Shown one piece after another: positions 18,392 to 27,792 of a stretch of 64,000 nt of DNA. The position numbers were made by a program, and so were the translations under genes. The stretch comes from Eudoraea adriatica DSM 19308 (GTDB lineage: Bacteria > Bacteroidota > Bacteroidia > Flavobacteriales > Flavobacteriaceae). The stretch spans positions 1 to 64,000 of the forward strand of contig NZ_KB907556.1 of the NCBI RefSeq assembly GCF_000382125.1. The letters are read 5' to 3'. Every line of letters begins with the position of its first letter. Position 1 is the stretch's first letter. The notes below the pieces were generated by a model. That model saw only the letters and a program-made list of their open reading frames with translations. It was not told the DNA's origin and did no database searches.

Positions 18392-19345
18392 ATGCCCGAG
18401 ACAATCATGACCACAAATTTTAATTTTCCCAACCAGATAGGGGTTTACAAGGGAAAAGTCAGGGAGGTATACCATCTGAAGAATGATATACTCATAATGA
18501 TAGCAACGGACAGGCTTTCAGCGTTTGATGTAGTTATGCCCAAAGGAATACCCTACAAAGGTCAGATACTAAACCAGATTGCTACAAAAATGATGAGGGC
18601 AACTTCAGATATAGTTCCAAATTGGCTGGTTGCCACTCCAGATCCAAATGTAGCTGTTGGACAGGCTTGTCAACCTTTTAAAGTAGAAATGGTTATACGC
18701 GGATATCTTTCCGGGCATGCGGCAAGGGAATATAAGGCGGGGAAAAGAATACTCTGCGGTGTTCCAATGCCCGATGGGATGATTGAAAATGACCGGTTTA
18801 ATGAACCCATAATTACCCCGGCCACCAAGGCGGAGGAGGGAAATCATGATGAGGATATTTCAAAAGAAGATATCATAAAGCGTGGGATTGTTTCAGCGGA
18901 GGATTACGCAATACTTGAAAATTACACAAAGGCTTTGTTTAAAAGGGGTACAGAGATTGCAAAAAAAAGAGGTTTACTTCTTGTAGACACCAAATACGAA
19001 TTTGGTAAAAATAAAGCAGGTGAAATTCTATTAATTGATGAAATTCATACCCCTGATTCTTCGCGATACTTTTATGCAGATGGTTATGATGAAAGGCAGA
19101 GCAGGGGGGAAGGTCAAAAACAACTTTCGAAGGAATTTGTGCGACAATGGTTGATCAGTAATGGATTTCAGGGGTTGGAAGGGCAAACTGTTCCAGAGAT
19201 GACGGACGAATATATTAACCAGGTCTCTGAGCGTTATATAGAGCTTTATCAAAATATTACCGGAGAAACTTTCATAAAGGCAGATCTTTCCAACATACAG
19301 CAAAGAATTGAGGATAACGTATTAAATTACCTCGCCAACCAATAA
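18392..19345 (+). CDS. purC: Phosphoribosylaminoimidazole-succinocarboxamide synthase
   Basis: SAICAR synthetase joins CAIR and aspartate with ATP in purine synthesis. The 317-residue length is that of the longer form (the E. coli enzyme is about 237). Motifs include YKGKVREVY near residue 19, [34 protein letters not shown] and [12 protein letters not shown]. The start was kept at the first ATG because the alternative five codons later also leaves the conserved core intact. It follows phoH by nine bases. Confidence 0.97.
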   Translation: MPETIMTTNFNFPNQIGVYKGKVREVYHLKNDILIMIATDRLSAFDVVMPKGIPYKGQILNQIATKMMRATSDIVPNWLVATPDPNVAVGQACQPFKVEMVIRGYLSGHAAREYKAGKRILCGVPMPDGMIENDRFNEPIITPATKAEEGNHDEDISKEDIIKRGIVSAEDYAILENYTKALFKRGTEIAKKRGLLLVDTKYEFGKNKAGEILLIDEIHTPDSSRYFYADGYDERQSRGEGQKQLSKEFVRQWLISNGFQGLEGQTVPEMTDEYINQVSERYIELYQNITGETFIKADLSNIQQRIEDNVLNYLANQ

Positions 19346-19561
19346 TAGTGTTTAAATTTCCTTAAAAGAGCTATTCTTGTCCGGAAGACGGTTTTTAACT
19401 TTTTTAGATTTAGGTTGAAGGCATAACCCCTATAACAATTTCTACAAGCCCCATGAAGTTTTTACTGATCAGCTTAATTTTATCCAGAATTTCAATACAT
19501 ATTTGTTTATAACTATTTAATTTTAAAGAGTAGAATAATTTTCAGCAATACAATTAGTTAA

Positions 19562-22201
19562 ATGGTCCAGGCGCCGTGTTCGTTCAGCGTACAAGAAATT
19601 GCAGACAAACTCAACAGCAATCTATCTAATGGATTGGACAGGGAAACTGTTTTGAAGCATCGGCAAACATTTGGCCCGAACCAAATTCTGCAAGATGGGC
19701 CAAAGAAGCGATGGAAAATTTTAGCCGACCAGTTTATAGACCCAATTATATATATTCTTACGGCTGCTGCAATCCTTGCTTTTTTATTCAGTGATTTATT
19801 GGAAGGATTCGCTATCGTTATTGTAATATTTATTTCAGTTGCGATTGGATTTTTTATGGAGCTGCAGGCAGTCCGTTCTCTGGAAGCACTGCGCAAATTG
19901 GGTCAGGTTATGACTTCCGTGATTCGCTCGGGCAAAAAGCACAGGATCAAGGCTGCCAGTTTGGTTCCGGGCGACATTGTTCTTTTGGAAACAGGAGATG
20001 TAGTTTCTGCGGATGCTCGTTTGATAGAGATCGATAGCCTGTCTGTAAAGGAATCATCTTTAACAGGCGAGAGCATTCCTGTAAGCAAGGATACAGCTAT
20101 CCTATCTGAAAAAACTCCGGTAACCGATCAAAAAAACATGGTCTTCAGAGGTACAACCATAGTAACCGGATCGGGAAGTGCAATTATTACCGCAACTGGC
20201 CAAAATACTGAATTGGGAAAGATCCAGCAAATGGGGGTAATGGCAGAAAAGGAAGCTACACCTTTGGAAAAAAAATTAAAACAACTTGGAAAATGGTTGA
20301 TCTGGTTAACCTTAATTTTTGTCGTTTTAATTGTTATTGCCGGTATTATACGCGGAAGAGATATAATCCTTATGATTGAAACAGGCGTGGCTTTGGCAGT
20401 TGCAGCCATTCCGGAAGGACTGCCCATTGTTGCCACCATTGCTTTAGCCCAGGGGATGCTGCAACTGGCAAAAAAACAGGTTGTCATTAAAAAATTGGAA
20501 GCTGTACAATCTTTAGGGGCAACCAATATAATCTGCACAGACAAAACAGGGACACTCACTGAAGATAAAATTAAGGTCCACACTGTTGTTATAGCAAATA
20601 CCACTTTGACCAATGTAACCCAATATAAAGCCGAAGAGTTCAATATTATAAAGAAAAACGAAGCCTTTAATAAAATGATGCTTACGAGTATTCTTTGTAA
20701 TAATGTCATTCATTCCGGCTATAGATTGCAGTCGGATTCCATTGAAATAGGGTTGCTGGATTTTGCAGATCAAGCCGGGTATGATATAAAAAACATCCAG
20801 ATTGAAAATCCTGAAAAATTAGAACTACCCTTTGATGCCAATCGCAAGCTTATGGCCACTGTAAATCTGGGAAAAGATGGTTACCATGTATATGCAAAAG
20901 GGGCTTTTGAAAAACTGGTACAATCTTGTACTCATATTCTTGAGGAAGGTCAGGTTAAAAGTTTCGAAACTAAGAAAGAATGGTACCGTAAAGTTGATGA
21001 TCTTGCGTCTCAGGGGTTTCGTACCCTGGCATTTGCCTATAGGAAAGTAGAAAAAATACCCGAAAAGGAATCCTTGACGAATGGGCTTACGTTTCTGGGT
21101 GTAATCGGGTTTATGGACCCTCCAAGAAAAGATGTAAAAGCCATTATAGATATTTACAAGAAAGCGGGAATCAATGTAATTATGGTTACTGGGGATCACC
21201 CGAAGACGGCACAAAAAGTCGCAGAGGAAGTGGGACTTTTGGAACCACGGGCTCCAGGTGATAAAGTGATGGAGGGTAAAGATCTTCAAAGCATGAAGCT
21301 TACAGAGGAAATGGCTGGTGCGCCATTACTTGAAGCCGCAGTTTTTGCACGAGTTACACCCCGGCAGAAGCTGGACCTTATTACCATGTATCAAAAAAAT
21401 GCCAATATTGTTGGTATGATAGGGGATGGGATCAACGATGTGCCCGCCCTGAAAAAAGCAGATGTGGGCATTGCCATGGGCATACGAGGCACTGAAGCAG
21501 CAAGGGAAGTTGCTGACGTCATTTTAATGAACGATAAGTTTACGGCAATTGAAATGGCCATTCGACAAGGGAGAGTGGTATTGCAGAATATTCGTCAGTT
21601 TGCCATTTATCTTTTGTCCTGTAATTTGGCCGAAATTCTGTCCGTAGGCGTTGCCGCTTTGCTAAATCTTCCATCCCCCCTTTTACCCTTGCAAATATTA
21701 TTTTTGAATTTGGTTACTGATGTCTTCCCTGCTCTGGCACTGGGACTCGGAAAAGGCGAAGAGGATATTATGGAGCAGCCACCCCGCGATCCTAAGGAGC
21801 CAATATTAACACGCAAGGATTGGTATGCCACCATGGTCTACGGATTGAGCATAAGTGCATCCGTAATAGGAATTGTGGTCTATGCAAGTTTTGTCCTGAA
21901 GTTAAATTGGGACATTATTAATAATATGGCCTTCTATACTTTGGTGTTTGCACAATTGTTTAATGTGTTCAATATGCCGAAGCGGAAGGCGTCTTTTTTT
22001 AAGAATGAAGTAACAAAAAACGGATGGGTTTGGGGAGCTATTGCTCTTTCAGTGCTTATTACACTGGGTGCATATCTGGCACCCCCAATTGCTGAGGCCC
22101 TGAGCTTATTACCAATATCTCCGGAACAATTGGGTATAACAGTTTTATTCGCTCTTGGTTCCATAGTGCTCGCACAATTGGTTAAGCGATTTAGGGGGTA
22201 A
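19562..22201 (+). CDS. P-type cation-transporting ATPase (P2A/Ca2+-like)
   Basis: This 879-residue P-type ATPase has a cation-ATPase N domain (GLDRETVLKHRQTFGPNQI), an actuator with TGES, PEGLP at 284-288 in membrane helix 4, the phosphorylation site CTDKTGTLT with Asp327, a nucleotide domain with YAKGAFE, the hinge MIGDGINDVPALK, and the C-terminal pack of helices with LNLVTDVFPALALG. The PEGLP and NLVTD motifs point to Ca2+ or Mn2+ transport of the PMR1/SERCA branch; the substrate is inferred. It is convergent with the Na+/Ca2+ exchanger gene, a functional match. A 216-base gap upstream contains no obvious feature. Confidence 0.93.
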   Translation: MVQAPCSFSVQEIADKLNSNLSNGLDRETVLKHRQTFGPNQILQDGPKKRWKILADQFIDPIIYILTAAAILAFLFSDLLEGFAIVIVIFISVAIGFFMELQAVRSLEALRKLGQVMTSVIRSGKKHRIKAASLVPGDIVLLETGDVVSADARLIEIDSLSVKESSLTGESIPVSKDTAILSEKTPVTDQKNMVFRGTTIVTGSGSAIITATGQNTELGKIQQMGVMAEKEATPLEKKLKQLGKWLIWLTLIFVVLIVIAGIIRGRDIILMIETGVALAVAAIPEGLPIVATIALAQGMLQLAKKQVVIKKLEAVQSLGATNIICTDKTGTLTEDKIKVHTVVIANTTLTNVTQYKAEEFNIIKKNEAFNKMMLTSILCNNVIHSGYRLQSDSIEIGLLDFADQAGYDIKNIQIENPEKLELPFDANRKLMATVNLGKDGYHVYAKGAFEKLVQSCTHILEEGQVKSFETKKEWYRKVDDLASQGFRTLAFAYRKVEKIPEKESLTNGLTFLGVIGFMDPPRKDVKAIIDIYKKAGINVIMVTGDHPKTAQKVAEEVGLLEPRAPGDKVMEGKDLQSMKLTEEMAGAPLLEAAVFARVTPRQKLDLITMYQKNANIVGMIGDGINDVPALKKADVGIAMGIRGTEAAREVADVILMNDKFTAIEMAIRQGRVVLQNIRQFAIYLLSCNLAEILSVGVAALLNLPSPLLPLQILFLNLVTDVFPALALGLGKGEEDIMEQPPRDPKEPILTRKDWYATMVYGLSISASVIGIVVYASFVLKLNWDIINNMAFYTLVFAQLFNVFNMPKRKASFFKNEVTKNGWVWGAIALSVLITLGAYLAPPIAEALSLLPISPEQLGITVLFALGSIVLAQLVKRFRG

Positions 22202-22246
22202 TATAAAGAAGGATAATTTTTGTCTTCGTTTTATAAGAATTACTGT

Positions 22247-23215
22247 TTATACGGACCAGCTTACCATAAATTTGATTAAACTATAGAAGATATAGAGTAG
22301 GATTAACACAAACCCTTCTCTTTTTTGTAGTCCTTTCTTTCTGCCCAAAAACCAGACAAAGACAATACTTATAAGCAACAACACGGGCATATCGAACCAA
22401 AGCACGGCATTGCCCACCTCTATTTGTGAAATGAGCGAGCCAACGCCCAATGGCACCAGGAGATCGAAAATATTACTTCCAACGATATTGCCAACAGAAA
22501 GGCTGGCTTTACCGGCAGAAAGTGCCTTAAGTGAAATAGCCAGTTCCGGCAGACTGGTTCCAAGTCCTATGATGATAGCCCCTACAAAAGATTGTTTAAC
22601 ATCCCATTTTTCCACCATAATTAAGGCATTTTCAAGGGTAAGATGGGAACTGAGAATAACGATCCCAAGACTGCCTGCCAGGAATAGTATAGTCAGGGCA
22701 ATTGGGATAACTTGTTTTTTATCCTTTTCATTTGATCTTTCGTTATCTGCTATTTTCGTTTCCCTTCGGTACAAAGTGAAGATGTACATTAAAAACGCTA
22801 TAAGCAGCAATGCACCGTCATTCCACGTGATAACATTGTCAAAGGCAACAAGCGCCAGGAGTATTACGGAACCTATAAGCTCTGTTGCTATTTGCCTTTT
22901 CTGGATCTCTCCTGTAGTGACATAGTAGAATAAGGCTATGAAACCTATAACAATACTTATTTGCGCAATAGAACTACCAATGGCGTTACCTACGACTACC
23001 CCTGACGCATCTGTACCGGCAAGGTTTTTAAAGGCCCCTTCAACGGCTACGACGAGTTCCGGTAAATCTGTGCCAAAGGCCAGAATAGTAAGACCAATGA
23101 ACAGTTCTGAAATATTGAAATGTCGTGCAATATTTATGGCATTCCTGACTGTTAATTCGGTGCCTAACCATAAGCCCAAAATACCCATAATAAGATATAC
23201 AAGCGGATCCATCAC
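22247..23215 (-). CDS. Calcium/sodium antiporter (CaCA family, YrbG-like)
   Basis: This 322-residue membrane protein has about ten helices and two inverted alpha-repeats. The first carries [15 protein letters not shown] with GNAIGSS, the second [15 protein letters not shown] with [11 protein letters not shown], as in K+-independent Na+/Ca2+ exchangers. A charged cytoplasmic loop ([18 protein letters not shown]) lies between the halves. It probably exports calcium using the sodium gradient and complements the neighbouring P-type ATPase. Confidence 0.94.
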   Translation of the reverse strand: MMDPLVYLIMGILGLWLGTELTVRNAINIARHFNISELFIGLTILAFGTDLPELVVAVEGAFKNLAGTDASGVVVGNAIGSSIAQISIVIGFIALFYYVTTGEIQKRQIATELIGSVILLALVAFDNVITWNDGALLLIAFLMYIFTLYRRETKIADNERSNEKDKKQVIPIALTILFLAGSLGIVILSSHLTLENALIMVEKWDVKQSFVGAIIIGLGTSLPELAISLKALSAGKASLSVGNIVGSNIFDLLVPLGVGSLISQIEVGNAVLWFDMPVLLLISIVFVWFLGRKKGLQKREGFVLILLYIFYSLIKFMVSWSV

Positions 23216-23352
23216 CTACTGTTTGAAATTTTGTGCCAGGCGGATTTTCGTAAAAGCCATAAATCAGTAACAGGAAATCCTAATCCATGGAAATGATGCC
23301 TTTATGTAAGAGCCCCTGCCCATGAACAGAACAAAAACAAAAATCTCATATA

Positions 23353-24078
23353 TCAATCCTTGAGAACAGTTTCCAGGACTTTGTCTTTCTCCAATTTTTG
23401 GGTGCAGAAAAACCAATCGGTACAGCTAACTTCCCCGTTTTGTCCTTGCATGCGTTCTTCGGCAGTACCGCAAGATCCGGCAGGTGGCACAATAACATCA
23501 TCTCCTGGTTGCCAGTCTGCAGGGGTAGCCACAGAGAACTCATCGGCCGTCTGCATTGCAATTAAGGCGCGGTAAATCTCATCAAAATTGCGACCCAAAC
23601 TCAAAGGATAATATATAATTGCCCGAATAAAGCCATCAGGGTCAATGAAAAAAACAGCCCGTACGGCCTGGGTTTTACTTTCTCCAGGCTGGATCATACC
23701 ATATTTTTTAGCAATATCCATGGTAATATCTTCTATTAATGGGAATTTAACCTCGATATTTTTCATATCCCTGAATTCAATCTTCTCCTTGATCGTTCTT
23801 AACCAGGCAATATGACTATACAAACCATCTATTGAAAGACCAACCAATTTACAGTTTGCTTTACCGAACTTCCCTTCGAGTTTGGCAAAAGTCATAAATT
23901 CAGAGGTGCAAACCGGTGTAAAATCTGCAGGGTGGCTAAAAAGGATTACCCATGATCCTTTATAATCTTCCGGGAAATTTATATTTCCCTGAGTTGTCAC
24001 TGCCCGGAAATCAGGGGCTTTATCTCCAATTCTTGGCATTGGAATCAGTTGTTCTTTTGTTTCTGTAAAAGTTTCCAT
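23353..24078 (-). CDS. 1-Cys-type peroxiredoxin (Prx6 subfamily)
   Basis: This 241-residue AhpC/TSA protein has the peroxidatic motif SHPADFTPVCTSEF with Cys57, the Prx6-type end WQPGDDVIVPP, and the 200+ residue length of this subfamily. It reduces hydrogen peroxide and alkyl hydroperoxides. Further cysteines occur near 203, 219 and 225 (GSCGTAEERMQ, VSCTDWFFC), as in archaeal and bacterial Prx6 proteins, where extra cysteines can take part in resolution. It is cytoplasmic. The upstream region contains two palindromes that may control it. Confidence 0.94.
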   Translation of the reverse strand: METFTETKEQLIPMPRIGDKAPDFRAVTTQGNINFPEDYKGSWVILFSHPADFTPVCTSEFMTFAKLEGKFGKANCKLVGLSIDGLYSHIAWLRTIKEKIEFRDMKNIEVKFPLIEDITMDIAKKYGMIQPGESKTQAVRAVFFIDPDGFIRAIIYYPLSLGRNFDEIYRALIAMQTADEFSVATPADWQPGDDVIVPPAGSCGTAEERMQGQNGEVSCTDWFFCTQKLEKDKVLETVLKD

Positions 24079-24150
24079 ATTAAGATTTTTTGATTTATAA
24101 TAATAGTCACACTAATGATCACAAATTTAAAATGCGAATATTTTTTATAA

Positions 24151-24166
24151 AATGATTTGGGTCATT
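24151..24166. promoter_or_regulatory. Palindromic putative operator (Crp/FNR-like), copy 1
   Basis: The sequence AATGATTTGGGTCATT is an inverted repeat AATGA-N6-TCATT, the size and spacing of Crp/FNR-family sites. It lies 73 bases above the peroxiredoxin start in the divergent spacer. A related copy lies 55 bases away. The regulator is unknown. Confidence 0.5.
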
Positions 24167-24206
24167 GTCGCCCCAAACTCGCCTCACTTTTTGAACAGCG
24201 CATAAT

Positions 24207-24220
24207 ATGATTTTAGTCAT
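24207..24220. promoter_or_regulatory. Palindromic putative operator (Crp/FNR-like), copy 2
   Basis: The sequence ATGATTTTAGTCAT is an inverted repeat ATGA-N6-TCAT, matching copy 1 in both arms and in spacer length. Centre-to-centre distance between the two copies is 55 bases. It lies 150 bases before the permease gene. Confidence 0.5.
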
Positions 24221-24369
24221 TTCGAAAAATTGACTATAAAGTTATATTTGAAGCAAGAGATATTACCTCGGTTACTTGCAATGCAAAGCAGATTCAGGTC
24301 GCAATAATCTGAGGATTCTGAATTATTTTGGGCTCATAAAGCAACTTTATTAAACCGCTAAAAAACCTT

Positions 24370-25502
24370 ATGAAAAAATACACTATCAATCTGCCCAACG
24401 TTTTCTATTTTTTCGGTTCAACGGCCTTGACCGTCTATTTGCTCATCGAAGGTAGGGTTATTCTTGTTCCATTAATATTTAGTTTTTTTTTGCCTTGATG
24501 CTAATGCCCATCGTAGCCTTTTTCGAGGTGAAACTGCGCAATAGGATAATTGCTATTTTAGTTGCTTACCTTGTAGCTGTCGTACCATTATTTGCAGTAT
24601 TATTTTTCTTTTTCAACCAATCAAGGATCCTGTTCGGCGAGCTACCTTCTATACGCGACAAACTTAGCAATGTGGCCACGCGCTTTATGGAGTGGTTCAA
24701 CCAACAGTTCAACTTGGACCCGGAAACTTCTTCTAACTGGATTTCAGAAAACTTGCTTACAGCGATAGACATCCCCATTGGCTTGTTGGAGGAAAGTTTT
24801 CAATCGGGTACAAGCATCATTGCAAATATAATATTGATTATCCTTATCACTTATTTCATGCTTTTATACAGAACTGCTTTTAAAAATTTTGTTCTTTCAC
24901 AAATAAATCCCATATACAGAAAAAATACAGAACAACTTTTTGAGCAATTGCAAAAATTAGTCAAACGCTATATGATAGGGCAGGGTCTGGTTATCATCAT
25001 ACTAGGGTTACTTATTGGCTCCGGACTTTGGATAATAGGAGTTCCGTATCCATTCTTTTGGGGGTTTTTGGCAGGTTTTCTGGAACTCATACCCTATGTA
25101 GGTACCACCATTGGTGCTATTCTTCCTTTTACCTATATGCTGATAGCTGCGGATACGCTATGGCAACCATGGGCTGTACTGGCATGGTATATCGTTGTAC
25201 AGCAGTTAGAAGGCAACCTAATCTCGCCAAATGTGATGGGTGCAAGTATAAAGATTAACCCGTTGTTTATTATAATCGGTCTTTTTTTGGGAGCTTTTAT
25301 CTGGGGTATATCAGGTATGGTATTGGCTCTGCCAATCCTGGCCATTTCAAAAGAGGTATTTAGAAGTTTTGATGTATTGGCGCCTATAAGTTACTTAATG
25401 GAAGACGGATTATCAAGGAAGTCAGATATTTTCCTGGAGAAATTTGATAAAGATGAGAACCGATTTTTTAGACTTTTTTTTAAGGATAAAAATGAAAAGT
25501 AA
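24370..25502 (+). pseudogene. AI-2E family permease gene interrupted by a frameshift in a T9 tract
   Basis: The frame from ATG 24370 encodes MKKYTINLPNVFYFFGST, a first membrane helix and IFSFFLP, and stops after the nine-T run at 24483-24491. Adding one T restores SFFFALMLMPIVAFFE and joins it to the long frame that continues to 25502, giving a normal protein of about 377 residues. The body shows the AI-2E/PerM family pattern: paired helices, the amphipathic RDKLSNVATRFMEW segment, GFLAGFLELIPYVGTTIGAI and the C-terminal LIIGLFLGAFIWGISGMVLALPILAI. It may be a real mutation, a phase-variable tract or a sequencing error. An ATG at 24495 could start a shorter product lacking the first helix. 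Confidence 0.82.
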
Positions 25503-25938
25503 CAACATCCGGATTTTACCAAAATCGGTGTTTAATTTAAGCTGACCATTTAAATTCAATAAATTTCATGAAGCATGAAGGCAATGATTCTCAATAAGAT
25601 ATCCTCTCTTAAAACAAATCGGCAACCCCTTGAGCTTATTGCCATCCTTTTCCCCGTTGAGTTATGAAGGTTTTACAATCTTCATTTGTCGCATGTTGAG
25701 GGGTTTAGAGAATATTCTCTTTCACCATTCTCCTAATAAATTGAATTTATCAAAGTCATATAGGGTTGCTTCCCGAATAAAAAAAGTTATAATTATTATA
25801 TTTCCATTGCGGGAAATTGCATGATTAAGCAACTAACTTAGCAAGAATTAAACGAATCAGGGGAATATCCTATCGCTTTTCAAAATAGGTAAGAACTGTG
25901 CTATTATTTTTACACCTCGTTGGTGATAGTTTTCAAAG
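25503..25938. other. Intergenic region without recognisable gene
   Basis: This 436-base spacer separates the permease gene from the next minus-strand gene. Short frames exist but none has recognisable composition or motif. I see no tRNA, strong hairpin or repeat in it. Confidence 0.6.
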
Positions 25939-26454
25939 TCATTTAACCTTATCAGCTGCCATTCCACCTAAGATTAGCCATGTGTCGCCCAGTTTTTTCC
26001 ATGTGTGGGTAATCTTAAATGTTTTTTTCTCTAAAATATTATTTTGCTCATCTGTCAAAATTTGATCAAAGTCATAAAATACAATTACCACATCGGCAAT
26101 AGAATTCACTGCTTTTCTATAAAGTTTAAAACTATATATCCGGCTTTTATCTTCGTGTAATTCTGGAATCCAGGATGCTATTTTACTTTTATCGGATACT
26201 CCATTACCAAAGCTTGGATACCCGATAAAATCATTATGCCAAAGCTTTTTGTAAGCAATTGTATCATTTTTACTTGCATAATCCCAGTATAGCTCTTCCA
26301 TTCGCCAGACTTCGTTTTCGAGATCCTCTTTGTTAATAAGAGGCATGGTTGCTTGTGTATTTTCGGGTTCCTTATTTTTTTCGTTACAACTGGATATTGT
26401 AACTAATAAGAATAGCGCATAAGTAACCTGAAGTATTAATTTATGTGATTTCAT
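25939..26454 (-). CDS. SnoaL/DUF4440-like lipoprotein
   Basis: This 171-residue protein has a lipoprotein signal with TISSC (Cys23) and then an NTF2-like domain. The WRMEELYWDYASKNDTIAYKKLW start is typical of the DUF4440/SnoaL group, in which a conical barrel binds a small ligand or is catalytic. The end KITHTWKKLGDTWLILGGMA is the final strand pair of such folds. It is envelope-located and of unknown substrate. It is followed on the same strand by several other exported proteins with separate spacers. Confidence 0.82.
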   Translation of the reverse strand: MKSHKLILQVTYALFLLVTISSCNEKNKEPENTQATMPLINKEDLENEVWRMEELYWDYASKNDTIAYKKLWHNDFIGYPSFGNGVSDKSKIASWIPELHEDKSRIYSFKLYRKAVNSIADVVIVFYDFDQILTDEQNNILEKKTFKITHTWKKLGDTWLILGGMAADKVK

Positions 26455-26554
26455 ATTGTTTCTTGTTATATCTTGCCTACTCTAATCGGTTTTCAGCTTA
26501 CCCATTTGTTTCCTAAATCATAGCCTTGTTGGCGAATGTTCCATTTCTCTGTCT

Positions 26555-27505
26555 TCATTTCTTATTCTTAAGAAATTCTTGTATTGCTCTTACCAATGCC
26601 TCTCTGTTATCATTGAGGGAAAAATGCCCTGCATCCGGTATGATTACAAATCTGGAATCTTCCACCATCTGACTTAGCTTAGTAACTGTCTCTGGACGAG
26701 CTTCGTCAAATTCACCTGTTGTGAACAATGCAGGTACTTTTACTTTTCTGAGGCTTTGAACATTATCGTAATTCCTTAATGTGCCTGTTGCAATGAATTC
26801 GCTTGGCCCCCACATATAATTATATATGAATGTATTTCTGTTGGACTCCACAGTGTCATATGGATGTTTGACAAGTTCTTTTCTTCGGCCGTGCCTACTA
26901 GCAAAGAAGCTATTGGCAGCAATATAGGCATCCGTATCAAAGACACTATCCCTTTCAGCTATGCGAATTGCTGTTTGGATAGAATCCGGAAGTCCCGCTA
27001 CAAGTTTTGCCGCGTCCTCTGTCCAAATTGGAGTGCTAAAATATGGGCTATTAAATATAATTCCTTTTATACCTTCGGGATGTTGCGTGTAGTATTCAAG
27101 TGCCAACGCTGCCCCCCAAGAACTGCCCAGCAAATAGAATTCATTCAGATTTAACTCCGATTTAATTGCTTTCACTTGCTTAACGAACATTTCTACTTTT
27201 AGTAAAGTTGTATCCTGATGATGGTCGGATCGTCCTGTTCCTAATTGGTCGAATATGATTACCGGGCGCTCTTTCCCTATTTCGGATAAATTATAATAAC
27301 TCTTACCCGTACCTCCTGGACCGCCATGTAAACACAGCAAAGGTGTATTGTTACCTTCGCCCATTATTCCGTACCAGATTTTTCCACCTTCTACTTCTAC
27401 AAATCCTTCCCCTTGCCGGAGAAACGGGTTTGATTGTTTTGAATTAAAAGTACAACTGGAAATTAAAAGTAGTATCAGGATATAATAGTTAGAATTGTTC
27501 GTCAT
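26555..27505 (-). CDS. Proline iminopeptidase-like alpha/beta hydrolase, lipoprotein
   Basis: This 316-residue serine hydrolase has a lipoprotein signal ending LISSC (Cys18). The oxyanion motif HGGPGG lies at 60-65, FDQLGTGRSD near 86-94, the nucleophile GSSWGAA with Ser129, an acid region FTTGEFDEARPE, and the catalytic His in DAGHFSLND near 290. This order is that of the S33 proline iminopeptidase family, whose members release N-terminal proline or hydrolyse related amides and esters. Its outer location suggests work on peptides in the periplasm or at the surface. Confidence 0.88.
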   Translation of the reverse strand: MTNNSNYYILILLLISSCTFNSKQSNPFLRQGEGFVEVEGGKIWYGIMGEGNNTPLLCLHGGPGGTGKSYYNLSEIGKERPVIIFDQLGTGRSDHHQDTTLLKVEMFVKQVKAIKSELNLNEFYLLGSSWGAALALEYYTQHPEGIKGIIFNSPYFSTPIWTEDAAKLVAGLPDSIQTAIRIAERDSVFDTDAYIAANSFFASRHGRRKELVKHPYDTVESNRNTFIYNYMWGPSEFIATGTLRNYDNVQSLRKVKVPALFTTGEFDEARPETVTKLSQMVEDSRFVIIPDAGHFSLNDNREALVRAIQEFLKNKK

Positions 27506-27792
27506 ATTTATAGTTTTGAAAGGTTTAGATACCTACGATGGATTTACCAATTCTTGTATTTAAGAATTAAAACGGCTGACGGCTTGATATATAATTTCGT
27601 TGGCGTTTCAATGCTGTTCATTATAAAGTTAGGATTATATTTAGCAGTTGCATGTAAGCTTGGTAAACCATTCCACCGCGAATGAAATATATGCCGTGTT
27701 ATCGGTAGTTTTTTGGTTTTATTTATCAGATAGTCATTCTAATTAAATAAATCTCATCTTTGTTTTATAGATTAAAAAATTGGATGTTCTTC

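Noticed and set aside
20128-20709. 193-residue minus-strand frame inside the P-type ATPase gene
   Set aside because: It is a shadow of the ATPase reading frame with repetitive hydrophobic composition and no motif.
22410-22925. 171-residue plus-strand frame inside the antiporter gene
   Set aside because: It is antisense to the membrane helices of the antiporter and has no recognisable feature.
25630-25824. 64-residue frame in the intergenic region after the permease
   Set aside because: It lacks a recognisable family, a ribosome site or conserved composition, and the region looks noncoding.
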